This document shows, in pieces, positions 28,263 through 37,200 of a stretch of 64,000 nucleotides of DNA. Origin of the DNA: Myxococcales bacterium (GTDB taxonomy: Bacteria > Myxococcota_A > Polyangia > Haliangiales > Haliangiaceae); assembly GCA_016716835.1 (NCBI GenBank), contig JADJUW010000001.1:2004001-2068000 (forward strand), given 5' to 3'. The translations under genes and the position numbers were made by a program. Under the pieces are notes generated by a model that was not told the origin of the DNA, ran no database searches, and saw only the letters and a list, made by a program, of their open reading frames with translations. The first letter of the stretch is position 1, and the number at the start of each line of letters is the position of its first letter.

Positions 28263-28733
28263 CTAGGCGTGCTTGGCACGCGCACGCACCACCAACACCG
28301 GAATCTCAACCCGCCTTAAAATAGCGTCTGTCACCGAACCAAGCAGCGCCCGACCCAGGCCGCGCCGCGCGTGCGCCGCCATCACCAGCAAATCGTAGTG
28401 CCCTTGCGCAACGCAATCGGCGATGCCATCCGCCGCCGGCCCCTGGCGCACAATGACTTCGATCTCGCCCGCATAGCCAACGACCTGCTGCTGCGTCTCG
28501 ACCAGCGCCCGTACTTGTTTTTCCGTGTTGCTCATCCACGCCGCTACCTGCTCGCGGTATTGCGGCAAGAGTTGCAAGGCAGGGCCCATCCATTGCGATG
28601 GATATTGATACGGCGTCACCACGTGCACGACGGCAAGCCTGGCGCCAGCCGCAACGCAGAGCCGCAGCGCTTCATCTAAGGCTGGCTGCACGTCTTCGAC
28701 GACGTCGATCGCGGCAAGAACGTGCTTATACAC
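28263..28733 (-). CDS. Universal stress protein (UspA family)
   Basis: 156 residues from a GTG at 28733 (VYKHVLAAIDVVED). Single Usp domain with the start YKHVLAAIDV, a hydrophobic strand LAVVHVVTPYQ, and the C-terminal ATP-binding motif HARRGLGRALLGSVTDAILRR, followed by VEIPVLVVRAR. The G-x-G-x(n)-G-S/T pattern is present, so nucleotide binding is expected. Usps are cytoplasmic stress proteins. The extended inserted helix (QWMGPALQLLPQYREQVAAW) after strand 2 is common in this family. Confidence 0.87.
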   Translation of the reverse strand: MYKHVLAAIDVVEDVQPALDEALRLCVAAGARLAVVHVVTPYQYPSQWMGPALQLLPQYREQVAAWMSNTEKQVRALVETQQQVVGYAGEIEVIVRQGPAADGIADCVAQGHYDLLVMAAHARRGLGRALLGSVTDAILRRVEIPVLVVRARAKHA

Positions 28734-28770
28734 CGAGCTACCGTAGCGTAACTCGTCGCGGCATGCGCGG

Positions 28771-30255
28771 TCAAAACGAGGGGCATTGCCACGATTGCCC
28801 CACAAACCCAGATTGTCCGGCCGCCGCGCCCAAGTAAGCGTCCCCTCCAACGCCGCCGCTACCCGCGGCTAGCACGAGCTGATGTGGCGTTAGCAGTGCA
28901 TTGGCAAGGCAGGCCAACGCCACCGAAGGGCCACCTCCGCCGCCACCGCCGTGGCCGCCGCGACCACCATTGCCGCCCCGCCCTCCGGCCCCACCCATTC
29001 CCGCGTCGTCTTGGCTGCTCGATCCGCCGTAGACGCCGCCCGCACCGCCTTGGCCGCCCGCGCCACCGGTGCCCGCGACGCCACCGTTGCCTCCCTTGCC
29101 TCCATCATGAGCGGCGATCGAAACGCGATCCATCCATACCTCGGCCTCACTAATGACAATGCCAAACGATCCGCCACCGCCGCCGCCGCCAACGCCACCC
29201 GTGCCGGCACAGCCGCCGCCACCACCGCCGCCGCCCGACGATCCAAAGCTATCGCACAAATAGTCGCCACCACCCCCTCCGCCACCGCCGCCGCCGCCGT
29301 GGCCGGGATTGCCTTGCCCGCCATTGCCACCGCGGGCCGGCACGTATTGCCACGCCGAAAATGTGCCGATGGCAGCGCCGGCTATCCCACCAACGCCATC
29401 AGCACCCGCTGCCCCATGTCGCCCAGACCCGCCATTTCCGCTATACGCGCCGCCGACGCCACCAACGGTCGCAACAAGGCCATTGCCTCCGCTGCCTCCG
29501 CTCGAACTACCGACTGCGGGCCAGCCACCCACGCCGCCCTTGCGACCACAACTCGAAGCGCCGCCGAGGCCACCCGTGGGCTGCAAGCAAAACCCACAAA
29601 CCGGCGAGCCGGAGTGTTCGCAACCTGGCTTGCCCTTTCCCCCCATCCCGCCCGCGGTGCCTTGCGCGCCCGCTGCCCCGGCCCTGCCGTCGGCGCCCCT
29701 GCCGGCGATGACATTGACATCGCGCAAACGCGCTTGGGCCGACGAAATCGCGATCCCGATCGAGCTAGCGCCCGGCGCCGTGGCGTTGAGGCTGCGAACG
29801 CTGATGCCATCGAGCAGCGTCGGTAACGCCAAATCCTCGAATAAAACGGCCGGGGAGGCGCCAATTAATAATGTTCGCGCTGTGGCATCGCCGCCTCGCT
29901 GCCACGACACATCGAACCCGCCGTAGACATCGACGCCGCTCTCCATAATGACCGCTCCATGGTAGTCGCCCGCGCGTACGAAAACGACCTTGCCTTGCAA
30001 GGCCGCCACCGCGATGCCCCATTGAATGCTGCGCTTGGGGGCGTCGCGCGTCCCCGCCGCGGCGTCGTCGCCGTGCAACGCATCGACATAGACCGCGTCG
30101 CACGGCAGGCCTTCGCAGTCAGCGGGCGCGTGCACAGGTGCCGGCGCATCTGTCGCATCAAGGCCCTCAGCACCGACGGCCCCCGTCGCGCAACCAACGG
30201 TGGCAAATACGATGATGAAGACGCCCGCGGCGACGCTAACCAAATTGTTTCTCAT
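28771..30255 (-). CDS. Extremely glycine-rich lipoprotein with parallel-beta-helix-like N-half
   Basis: 494 residues from the ATG at 30255. The lipobox is FATVGC. The N-terminal half has YVDALHGDDAAAGTRDAPKRSIQWGI, then HGAVIMESGVDVYGGFDVSWQ and LLDGISVRSLNATAPG, which match the start of DUF1565/right-handed beta-helix proteins (a 'D-G-D-D-x-G-T-x-x-x-P' entry). From about residue 180 the chain is dominated by Gly-Gly-x-Gly-Gly blocks to the C-terminus, interrupted by short ordered pieces (VWMDRVSIAAHDGGKGG). The gene ends in a Cys-containing tail (GQSWQCPSF). Such Gly-rich extensions are typical of myxobacterial surface proteins. Function unknown. Confidence 0.75.
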   Translation of the reverse strand: MRNNLVSVAAGVFIIVFATVGCATGAVGAEGLDATDAPAPVHAPADCEGLPCDAVYVDALHGDDAAAGTRDAPKRSIQWGIAVAALQGKVVFVRAGDYHGAVIMESGVDVYGGFDVSWQRGGDATARTLLIGASPAVLFEDLALPTLLDGISVRSLNATAPGASSIGIAISSAQARLRDVNVIAGRGADGRAGAAGAQGTAGGMGGKGKPGCEHSGSPVCGFCLQPTGGLGGASSCGRKGGVGGWPAVGSSSGGSGGNGLVATVGGVGGAYSGNGGSGRHGAAGADGVGGIAGAAIGTFSAWQYVPARGGNGGQGNPGHGGGGGGGGGGGDYLCDSFGSSGGGGGGGGCAGTGGVGGGGGGGSFGIVISEAEVWMDRVSIAAHDGGKGGNGGVAGTGGAGGQGGAGGVYGGSSSQDDAGMGGAGGRGGNGGRGGHGGGGGGGPSVALACLANALLTPHQLVLAAGSGGVGGDAYLGAAAGQSGFVGQSWQCPSF

Positions 30256-30382
30256 GCACGCTCTTACGCGCCCCACTTTTATTTCTCGCCGATCCACGCA
30301 CGTGCCATCTCTCCGCACCCAGGGCCCTTATAATGTGAGAAGGTCTGCGCGTGCGTGACCAAGCAGCCACCGGGGGCCAGGC

Positions 30383-31048
30383 ATGAGGGACCTCGCGCGA
30401 CTGCTCGACGGGCTTGAGAGGCTGCGCGGCAGGCGCGGCCTGCACCTCTTGGCCGCCAACCTGCGCCTGCTAATTGGCTTTGCGTTTCTACCCGCGGCGA
30501 TCAAAAAAGTGCTCGGCCAGCCATTTACCGAGCCGACCAACGTCGGGCGATTTCACGATTTTTTGCACGCATTTTTCGCCACCGGCTGGTTCTATGAGTT
30601 TGTGGGCGTGGTGCAGCTTGTCGCGGCGACGCTGCTGCTGACGCAAACGTGGGCGCTGCTCGGTGCCGTGATTGCCTTGCCCATGCTCACCGCCATCGTC
30701 GCGTTTTGTTGGAGCACACAGGTCTATCCCACGGCCATCGTCGCCAGCGGCATGTGGTTGGCCACCGTGGCGTTGTTGATATGGGACGCGCCGCGGCTAG
30801 CGCATCTCGCGGCCAGCTCATCGGCGCGCGCGCGGGAGACGCCGCTCATCGAGCTTGGCCTGTGGCGAGGGTGCGGCGTCGGCATCATGGCGATCTACCT
30901 CGCGGCATGTCTGGCTCATGGCGGAGTCTATCGCCCGCGCGGCGCGGCGTGGGACGATCCCATTTTTTACGTCCTGCCGGCCATTGCGCTGATGCCGGTC
31001 GTCACGTGGCTTATCGAACGTGCACGGCGCAAACAACCGCGCATGTAG
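30383..31048 (+). CDS. DoxX-like integral membrane protein
   Basis: 221 residues, about six predicted transmembrane helices. An N-terminal basic stretch precedes LRLLIGFAFLPAAIKKVLGQPF, and a helix with FATGWFYEFVGVVQLVAATLLL follows; that pattern (arm, G-F-x-x-A, then F-x-x-x-G-x-x-Q-L) fits DoxX-like small membrane proteins. The role in this family is poorly defined; some members accompany thioredoxin or stress systems. It lies upstream of the ArsR/AHSA1 pair on the same strand, with a 59-bp gap that contains the ArsR palindrome. Confidence 0.7.
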   Translation: MRDLARLLDGLERLRGRRGLHLLAANLRLLIGFAFLPAAIKKVLGQPFTEPTNVGRFHDFLHAFFATGWFYEFVGVVQLVAATLLLTQTWALLGAVIALPMLTAIVAFCWSTQVYPTAIVASGMWLATVALLIWDAPRLAHLAASSSARARETPLIELGLWRGCGVGIMAIYLAACLAHGGVYRPRGAAWDDPIFYVLPAIALMPVVTWLIERARRKQPRM

Positions 31049-31081
31049 GCGCGCACTGTCGCAGTATATTCCTTGACTGGC

Positions 31082-31101
31082 ATATTCCCTTATGGGAATA
31101 T
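31082..31101. promoter_or_regulatory. Palindromic operator for the ArsR-type regulator
   Basis: ATATTCCC (31082-31089) and GGGAATAT (31094-31101) are a perfect 8-bp inverted repeat around TTAT, ending 6 bp before the ArsR start codon. A palindrome of this size next to its own regulator's start is the classic site for autorepression by a dimeric winged-helix protein. A TTGACT (31072-31077) lies just upstream and could be a -35 box, with the palindrome covering the -10 region. Confidence 0.65.
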
Positions 31102-31107
31102 AAATTC

Positions 31108-31443
31108 ATGCTCGCAACCCTGTCGGCGCTCGCCGAGCCAAATCGCTTTCGCATCGTCGAGTATTTGCGCAACGGCCCGCGCGGGGTTGGCGCCATCGGC
31201 ACCGCGTTGCGCCTGCGCCAGCCGCAGGTCTCAAAGCATCTGCGCATCCTTAAGGAGGCACATCTCGTAGACGTGGAGGCCCGCGCGCAACAGCGCCTGT
31301 ACGCGCTGCGCGCCGAGCCACTTCGCGAAATGAACGATTGGCTGGAGCGCTATCGCCGCATCTGGGACGAGCGCATGGATGCCCTCGACGTCGTTGTCCA
31401 AGAACTCAAAGCCAAGGAGAAAACCAATGCCCGCAAAAAATGA
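31108..31443 (+). CDS. ArsR-family winged-helix repressor
   Basis: 111 residues. A single helix-turn-helix domain: LSALAEPNRFRIVEYLRNGPRGVGAIGTAL, then the recognition helix region RQPQVSKHLRILKEAHLV, and the beta wing (VEARAQQRLYALRAE). The C-terminal helix (WLERYRRIWDERMDALDVVV) is the usual dimerisation helix. There is no Cys metal site, so it belongs to the metal-independent class often paired with AHSA1/SRPBCC proteins. It overlaps the downstream AHSA1 gene by 17 bp and sits behind a clear palindrome. Confidence 0.9.
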   Translation: MLATLSALAEPNRFRIVEYLRNGPRGVGAIGTALRLRQPQVSKHLRILKEAHLVDVEARAQQRLYALRAEPLREMNDWLERYRRIWDERMDALDVVVQELKAKEKTNARKK

Positions 31444-32380
31444 ATCCACCGCCACCACCACCCAAGCGCCTTTGTCGGGCCTACGCACCTCCAGCCTGCG
31501 CCGAATTTCAGACACCGAGCTGGCCATCGACCGCACCTTCCACGCTAAGGCACACCACGTGTTTGATGCGTGGACGCAGCCGGAATTCGTCAAGCTGTGG
31601 TGGGCTCCTGCTCAGCGCGGCGTGCGCATGGTCGAGTGCGTTGGCGATGTCCGGCCGCAGGGGACGTATCGCTACGTCATTGGCCGCGGCGAAACCGAGC
31701 GCTATGCGTTTAGCGGCACCTATCTCGAAATCGAGCGCCCCACCCGCTTGGTCTACACCCAGCGCTTCGAGGGCGTGCCGGGCGAGGCGACGTTGACCAT
31801 CGCCTTCATCGAGCAAGGCGAATTCACCACCGTCTCGGCACGCGAGGTGTATCCAAACAAAGCAGCGTTAGACGGCGCGCTGGCCAGTGGCATGGAAGAA
31901 GGCATGAACCAGACGTATGAACAACTCGATGAGCTGATGGTTGCCGTGCGCGCGACGCCGCAATTTCGCATTAGCCGCGTGTTCGATGCGCCCAAGCATC
32001 TCGTCTTCAAAGCCTGGAGCAAGGCTGAGTACGTCGCGCGCTGGTTTACGCCGGCGCCGTTGACCACGCCTGCTTGCGAGGTCGATCTGCGCCCGGGCGG
32101 CGCCTTCAACGTCACCATGCGCACGCCCGACGGCATGGAGTTCCCCATGGTTGCGACGTTCACCGAAGTGATCCCCAACGAGCGCATTGTCTACGTCGCG
32201 CGCATCCATGGCGGGCTGGAAGTAACCACCACCGTGACCTTGGTCGAGCGCGATGGCAAGACCACGCTCTCGGGGCACCAAGTATACTCGCGTGACGACG
32301 AGTCGACGCGCGGTGCGCATGCAGGCTGGACGCAGACGTTACATCAGCTCGGCGAAATGGTAGCAGAGCTCGCCACGTAA
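31427..32380 (+). CDS. Tandem AHSA1/SRPBCC protein (two fused domains)
   Basis: 317 residues starting inside the ArsR gene (ATG at 31427). It has two consecutive SRPBCC/AHSA1 domains. The first (about 30-165) begins IDRTFHAKAHHVFDAWTQPEFVKLWWAP. The second (about 175-315) begins ISRVFDAPKHLVFKAWSKAEYVARWFTP. Both have the W-F/W motif after the first helix and a terminal amphipathic helix (GAHAGWTQTLHQLGEMVAEL in the second). Most ArsR-linked AHSA1 proteins have a single domain, so this is an internal duplication or fusion. The domain binds hydrophobic ligands in a helix-grip fold. The ligand is unknown. Confidence 0.88.
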   Translation: MPAKNESTATTTQAPLSGLRTSSLRRISDTELAIDRTFHAKAHHVFDAWTQPEFVKLWWAPAQRGVRMVECVGDVRPQGTYRYVIGRGETERYAFSGTYLEIERPTRLVYTQRFEGVPGEATLTIAFIEQGEFTTVSAREVYPNKAALDGALASGMEEGMNQTYEQLDELMVAVRATPQFRISRVFDAPKHLVFKAWSKAEYVARWFTPAPLTTPACEVDLRPGGAFNVTMRTPDGMEFPMVATFTEVIPNERIVYVARIHGGLEVTTTVTLVERDGKTTLSGHQVYSRDDESTRGAHAGWTQTLHQLGEMVAELAT

Positions 32381-32505
32381 GGCCGGTCGGGGCGCCACGC
32401 ACACCCAATTCAACCTTCACCACCATCGATGATGGTGCGCGGTAGGCCTTTGGGCTGCTTGCGCTGCAGCTAGCCACCGTTCAATACGTGATACAAACGC
32501 CCGGC

Positions 32506-33264
32506 ATGAAGCTGCAGGTGTTCCAGGTCACGCCGAGTGTTTGGTGCTTTCGGCGCCGGTCCTATCTCACGTGCTCGTATCTCGTCCGACGGGCCAACGG
32601 ACAAATTGTCATGGTTGACGCCGGCATGGACTCATCGGCGCAAGACGTAAGGGACGCCCTCGCGCGGGCGTTTGACGCGACGATCAAGGATGTTGCGGCG
32701 GTGTTGGTTACACATTGGCACAACGATCACGCGGCAGGCGCGCAGGTTGTCCAGGAACAAGCATCGGCAAAAATTTATTATCACGCTGGCGATGAACCTG
32801 AACTGCTGCGGACGACGGCCTCTGGCGGCGTTCGCGGATGGTTGGCGGCGCGGGTGCCAGAGTTTGGCCCGCTAGTGCTGCTCAAAGGGTTGCTTGGCGA
32901 GGCGACGCCAAGAGCCGTCAAAGCCGACGTGCTTGTCAATGACGGCGATCAGATCGAAGAAGATGTCATGGTCATTGCCACGCCCGGTCACACCAAAGGC
33001 CACGTAAGTTTTTTCTACGAACCCGAACGCGTGCTCTTTGCAGGCGATGCCCTCGCGGTCATTGGCGGCAACCTGAGGTTTATGGCGCGCTCCGTTACGC
33101 TAAACCTCCAGGATGCGCGGCAGTCCATGCGCAAGTGCTTAGAGCTGCCGATCGAACACGTCTGCCCAGGGCATCGAGCGCCGCTCTCTAAAGACGTGCC
33201 GGCTCGCTGCGCTGAAATGCGTGCGCTGCTAACCGGCAGCGAACACTGGCCCTTCTTCGGCTAA
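32506..33264 (+). CDS. Metallo-beta-lactamase-fold hydrolase
   Basis: 252 residues from the ATG at 32506 (MKLQVFQVTPSVWC); a GTG at 32488 is possible. The Zn motif is THWHNDHAAG, followed by GHTKGHVSFF and the Asp-containing FAGDALAV, with a terminal His in CPGHRAP. The order fits the general MBL hydrolase superfamily with a full dinuclear site. Substrate class cannot be told from motifs; glyoxalase II-like or quorum-type lactonase are both possible. No clear operon partner. Confidence 0.83.
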   Translation: MKLQVFQVTPSVWCFRRRSYLTCSYLVRRANGQIVMVDAGMDSSAQDVRDALARAFDATIKDVAAVLVTHWHNDHAAGAQVVQEQASAKIYYHAGDEPELLRTTASGGVRGWLAARVPEFGPLVLLKGLLGEATPRAVKADVLVNDGDQIEEDVMVIATPGHTKGHVSFFYEPERVLFAGDALAVIGGNLRFMARSVTLNLQDARQSMRKCLELPIEHVCPGHRAPLSKDVPARCAEMRALLTGSEHWPFFG

Positions 33265-33625
33265 ATACCGCGAGGTCGAGATGCCCAGGCACTATGCTGG
33301 CTATCGGCACGGCGAGACCATTGCCCCCTGCTCCCCACCAGCCCAGTTTTTAGGCGTCCGAATCGGGCGCAAGCGCCCAGTGTGTCACCCGCGCGCCCTA
33401 CCTTGTGCTCGGCGAGCTTGACCCACCTACGTTCGAGCTGCGCACGCTTATTGCAGAACCATGAGCATGCCACGCGCCATCGACTAAAGGCAGCGACGCC
33501 ATCGCAACCGCAAGACCGCACCGCGAAAGAACACACGGCATCGAACCGTCGCAGACGCGTCCGACAAGACACGCTGCAAATCATAATTAGGAATCACACA
33601 CATCACGTTACCAAGGAGCATTGCC
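33265..33625. other. Stretch of 360 bp without a confident gene
   Basis: I see no frame here that looks expressed. A short frame from the ATG at 33280 (MPRHYAGYRHGET) and a partly overlapping one ending near 33464 (VTRAPYLVLGELDPPTFELR) read like a gene fragment. They would join if one indel were corrected near 33380, so a small decayed or miscalled gene is possible. An AAGGAG site at about 33612 belongs to the next gene. Confidence 0.4.
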
Positions 33626-33973
33626 ATGGAGTTCACGATCGTAAATCTCGAAACCAGCCGGCGCTACAAGCAGCTGCTCGTAGACAGAACGGGGTGGTCA
33701 CGTCTCGCGGTGACGCCTGGAGCGCCCGTTCCATCCCCGACGCCACAGGGCGAGCCCGAGATACAACCTCCTATGCAGCCCGTTCCACAGCCGATCCCGC
33801 AGGTGGATCCGCCACCCCGGCCTTCGCAGCCCGGCGAACCCATGCCAAACCCTATCGGCGACCCACCCGGCACCGGCAATCCCGCGACCGACCCAAATGT
33901 AGTTATTGGACGGTCGCACGCGTCAGGTCAGCCGGGCCAACTGGCATTTGACGCTCAAGGTGCGCAACGATGA
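33626..33973 (+). CDS. Pro-rich protein coupled to a zinc-ribbon protein
   Basis: 115 residues. A well-placed ribosome-binding site (AAGGAG) precedes the ATG. The first 30 residues look ordered (MEFTIVNLETSRRYKQLLVD, then RTGWSRLAVTPG). The rest is Pro/Gln/Asn-rich low complexity (PSPTPQGEPEIQPPMQPVPQP, GDPPGTGNPATDPN), with no signal peptide. The last codons overlap the start of the zinc-ribbon gene in an ATGA, so they are translated together. No family recognised; the composition suggests a flexible linker or an assembly tether. Confidence 0.6.
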   Translation: MEFTIVNLETSRRYKQLLVDRTGWSRLAVTPGAPVPSPTPQGEPEIQPPMQPVPQPIPQVDPPPRPSQPGEPMPNPIGDPPGTGNPATDPNVVIGRSHASGQPGQLAFDAQGAQR

Positions 33974-34206
33974 AAATGTGTCACGGCTGCGGCAACAACT
34001 ATGACAAGGTTTTTGAGGTCACGATGAACGACCGCACGTTCGTGTTTGATTCCTTTGAATGTGCCGCTCACGTCTTGGCTCCCACCTGCGACCACTGCGG
34101 CTGCAGAATCCTTGGCCACGGCATCGAAGCCGACGGGAAATTCTTCTGCTGCGCGCACTGTTCAAAAAAACAAGGCGTCAAAGGCGTCGTCGACCGCGTC
34201 GGCTAG
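33970..34206 (+). CDS. Small multi-Cys zinc-ribbon protein
   Basis: 78 residues. Cys pairs at CHGCGNNY, FECAAH, CDHCGC and FFCCAHCSKK, with His residues, could hold two zinc ions. The pattern C-x2-C...D-S-F-E-C-A-A-H...P-x-C-x2-C-x-C-x-I-x-G-H-G...F-F-C-C-A-H-C is conserved in small bacterial proteins of unknown function, some annotated as metallothionein-like or rubredoxin-like. It is translationally coupled to the upstream Pro-rich gene. The 3' end overlaps the convergent DUF349 gene by 4 bp. Confidence 0.82.
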   Translation: MKMCHGCGNNYDKVFEVTMNDRTFVFDSFECAAHVLAPTCDHCGCRILGHGIEADGKFFCCAHCSKKQGVKGVVDRVG

Positions 34207-37200
34207 TCGGCATCGGAGTCGTCGGGGACGGCGCCATCGCCGGCCATTTCGCCGGCGGTAGGAGCGGAATCGCCTGGCGTCGGCTTAGCCGCATCGTCCC
34301 AACCATCGTCGACCGCGTCGAACATAAAGGCCGGGGTTGGACGCGCCGCGCGCGGCGGCGCGATGGCCGCGACCGGTTCGATCACGTCGGGCAACACCGG
34401 CGCCGTAAGTTCGGCGGCCGGTGCGGGGGTGACGGGCGCCGCAGCAACGGGCGCCGCTGCGGCTGGCGCGGTGGCAACGGCGGCGGCTGCAGGCGCCGCG
34501 ACAACGGCCGCAGCAGGCACCACCGGCGCAGGGCGCGCCGCGCGCTCACCGCGGTTACCATCGCGCGGTCCGCGATCGTTGCGATCGCCTCGGTCGTTGC
34601 GATCGCGGCGACCGTCACGGTTTTCGCGGCCTTCGCGCGGCTCGCGCGGCGATCGCTCGCCACCCTCGCGGTCGGCGTGGCGTCCGTCGTCGAGCGCGCG
34701 CAAGGAGGCGATAACCTCATCAAACTCGCGCTGCGCGGCGGTGCCGTCGCTGTCGATGGTTGGTCCGAGTTCGCGCCACTGCGCGACAAAGTCGTCCGCC
34801 GCCTCATTGGGTGAGCGGTGGTCTTGCCGAATACCGAGCGCATTTTGCGCGATGGCTTGGCGCAAGATGTCCGCGATTTGCGCCGAGGTTTCGTCGCCGC
34901 GTAACGTTGGCGAGGCCTTAGGCAAGAGCGATCGCACGCTGGCAATGAGCGACGTCCGCGCCTTCTTCATCACCTCGGGGTCGAGGTCGCTGCCGCGCAG
35001 GCCGACAGGATCGGTTTGCATGGCGTGCAGCACCAATTGGTCTAGCTGCGCGCGGAGCGCCGCATCTGGGCGAATCTCGCGCTCGGCCAAATCGGCGACC
35101 TTGGCGCGCACGGCGAGCGTAAGCCCGCCAACGCCTTCGCTGGCCGCAAGCGCCGCGCTAACCTGCGCCGCCAACTCGGTCAGCTCGGCCTGGGACGCAA
35201 GTGCCTCGGCATCGCGTGCGCCGTCGCGCTTGGCAAAGAGCGCATCGCCCGCCGCCTTAAACCGATTCCACAAAGCCGCGGCCTGGCGCCCTGGCACGCG
35301 GCCGGTGTCTTTCCACGCGGTTTGCAAATCCTTGAATTGGCCGATCGTTTTGCCCCAGCTGTCGTCCACCGGCGCGGCCGCGACGAGGCTCTCCATCTTA
35401 AGGCACAACTGCTCGCGCGCCTGGGCGGCGCGATCTTGATCGGCGCGCTCCGCCTCAACCACCGGCTTGCGCGCATCAAAGAAGCGATCGCACGCGGCGC
35501 GAAATCGTCGCCACAGCTCGTCGCCTTGCTGCTTGGGCACGTGGCCCGACGCCTTCCATTCCGCCTGCAATTGGCGAAAGGCCTCCGACGTTGTGCTCCA
35601 TTCGGTGCTCTCCGCCAACGCCTCGGCCTTGGTGATGAGTTCTTCTTTCTTGGCGGCGTGAACGGCAAAGCGCTCTTGCTCCTTGCCACGCTCGCCCTTG
35701 ACGCGCTCATAGACCTGATCGGAGGCAGCCTTGAAGCGGCCCCACAATTCGTCGGCCTTGCTCTTGGGCACCGCGCCGACGACCTTCCACCGCGCTTGCA
35801 GCTCCTTGAGCTTATTGCCGAGCTGGCGCAAATCCCCCTCGCCAAGTTCGGCTGTTGAAAGCGCCAACGCCTCGGCGATGAGCGCCTCTTGCTTGGGCAC
35901 GTTGTGCAGGCGCTCCCACTCGAGCGACTCGCGCATGTCGCGCACGCGCACCACGAGCTGGCCGCGAATCTTGCCATAACGGGTACGCAGCGCCTCGCGC
36001 TCGTCCGCGGCGGCATCGCCGACTTTTTCAAACGCCTTGGCCGCATCGGTCAGCGCGCGGTCGATTTGCTTTAGGTCCGATGAATCAGCTAACGCTTCCA
36101 GATCGCCGAGCATGGCGCGCAGCGCGGTGGCCAGGTGGTCGGCGCGTTCCTCGGCCTCTTTGGCCTTGCGCGCCTTTTCGCTAGCGGCGGCGAGGCGATG
36201 CTCGCGATGCGCGGCGCGTTCGGCCTCGCGATCGGCGACCGACGATAGGTCGTCGACGCCGCTGATAACGGCGAGATTGCGTTCGGCGTCGTCACTAGGC
36301 GACGGCGCCGTATTGGTGTTTGCGCGCCGCGCCGGCCTGCGCGTGCCGTCGGCCATGGCCGCGCGATCTGCGAAGCGCTTGCCCGCTTTTTCCCAGCGAG
36401 CTTTCAGCGCGCCATCGACATTTGCTACGGGCTGCCAAGCGTCGCCAAGCGCCGCGAGTTCCTCGCCTGCCACCGCAAAATCAAATCGCTCGGCGAGTTC
36501 CTCAGCTTGCTTAACCAACTGCGACGCCTCGGCGTGGGCGCGCCGCGCGGTGTCGTCGGACGAAGACGCCGCGCGTTGCTGTTCCCCGCGATCAGTCAAG
36601 ATCTTGCGCGCGCGCCCACGCACTTGTTTGTTCTTGGCCTTAGTGGCAACGGCTTCCAGCGCCTCGGCATCAGCGAGCTTGTCGACGGCGGCGCTGCCGA
36701 TCTCGCGATCTGCCTCCATCGCGATGGCGCGCAAGGCCGCGACATCGGTGAGTTGCGCCACGGCGGCGGTTCGTCGTTCCAGCGGCGCAGCCGATTTCGC
36801 GAGTTCGGCCAAGGCCTTAGGGGAGGAAATGGCGGCGAAGGCTTGCCCGCGCAGCGCGGGATTCGTGGCACGCAAGGCGACGGCGATCAACGCGGACTCC
36901 TGGCCCATGGAAATCAGGGTGTGCAGGGCCTCGGTGGCGGAGTCGTCGGCCGCACACGCTTGCGTTACCCATAGATCGGCGGCCTTGGAGGTCGCCAGCT
37001 CGCGCACGGCCTTGTCGGTTTGCGCGCTCGCGATGTCGGCGAGGAGGCGCGGCTTGTCGAGGCGCTCAATCGCGAGCTTGCGGATCGCAGCGTCTTGATC
37101 GGTTTTAGCGATCTGCACCAGCACGTCGGCATCGTCGCTGGTTAGCTCTTGCACCGCGGCGCGGCGGATTGAGCTGTCGCTGTGTTTGTATTTCGGGCGA

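Noticed and set aside
34363..35439. Long antisense reading frames over the DUF349 gene, for example 34363-35439 and 36037-37098 on the plus strand
   Set aside because: High GC with many G/C third positions opens antisense frames. The translations are low-complexity (Ala/Ser/Arg) with no motifs, while the minus-strand protein has clear repeats.
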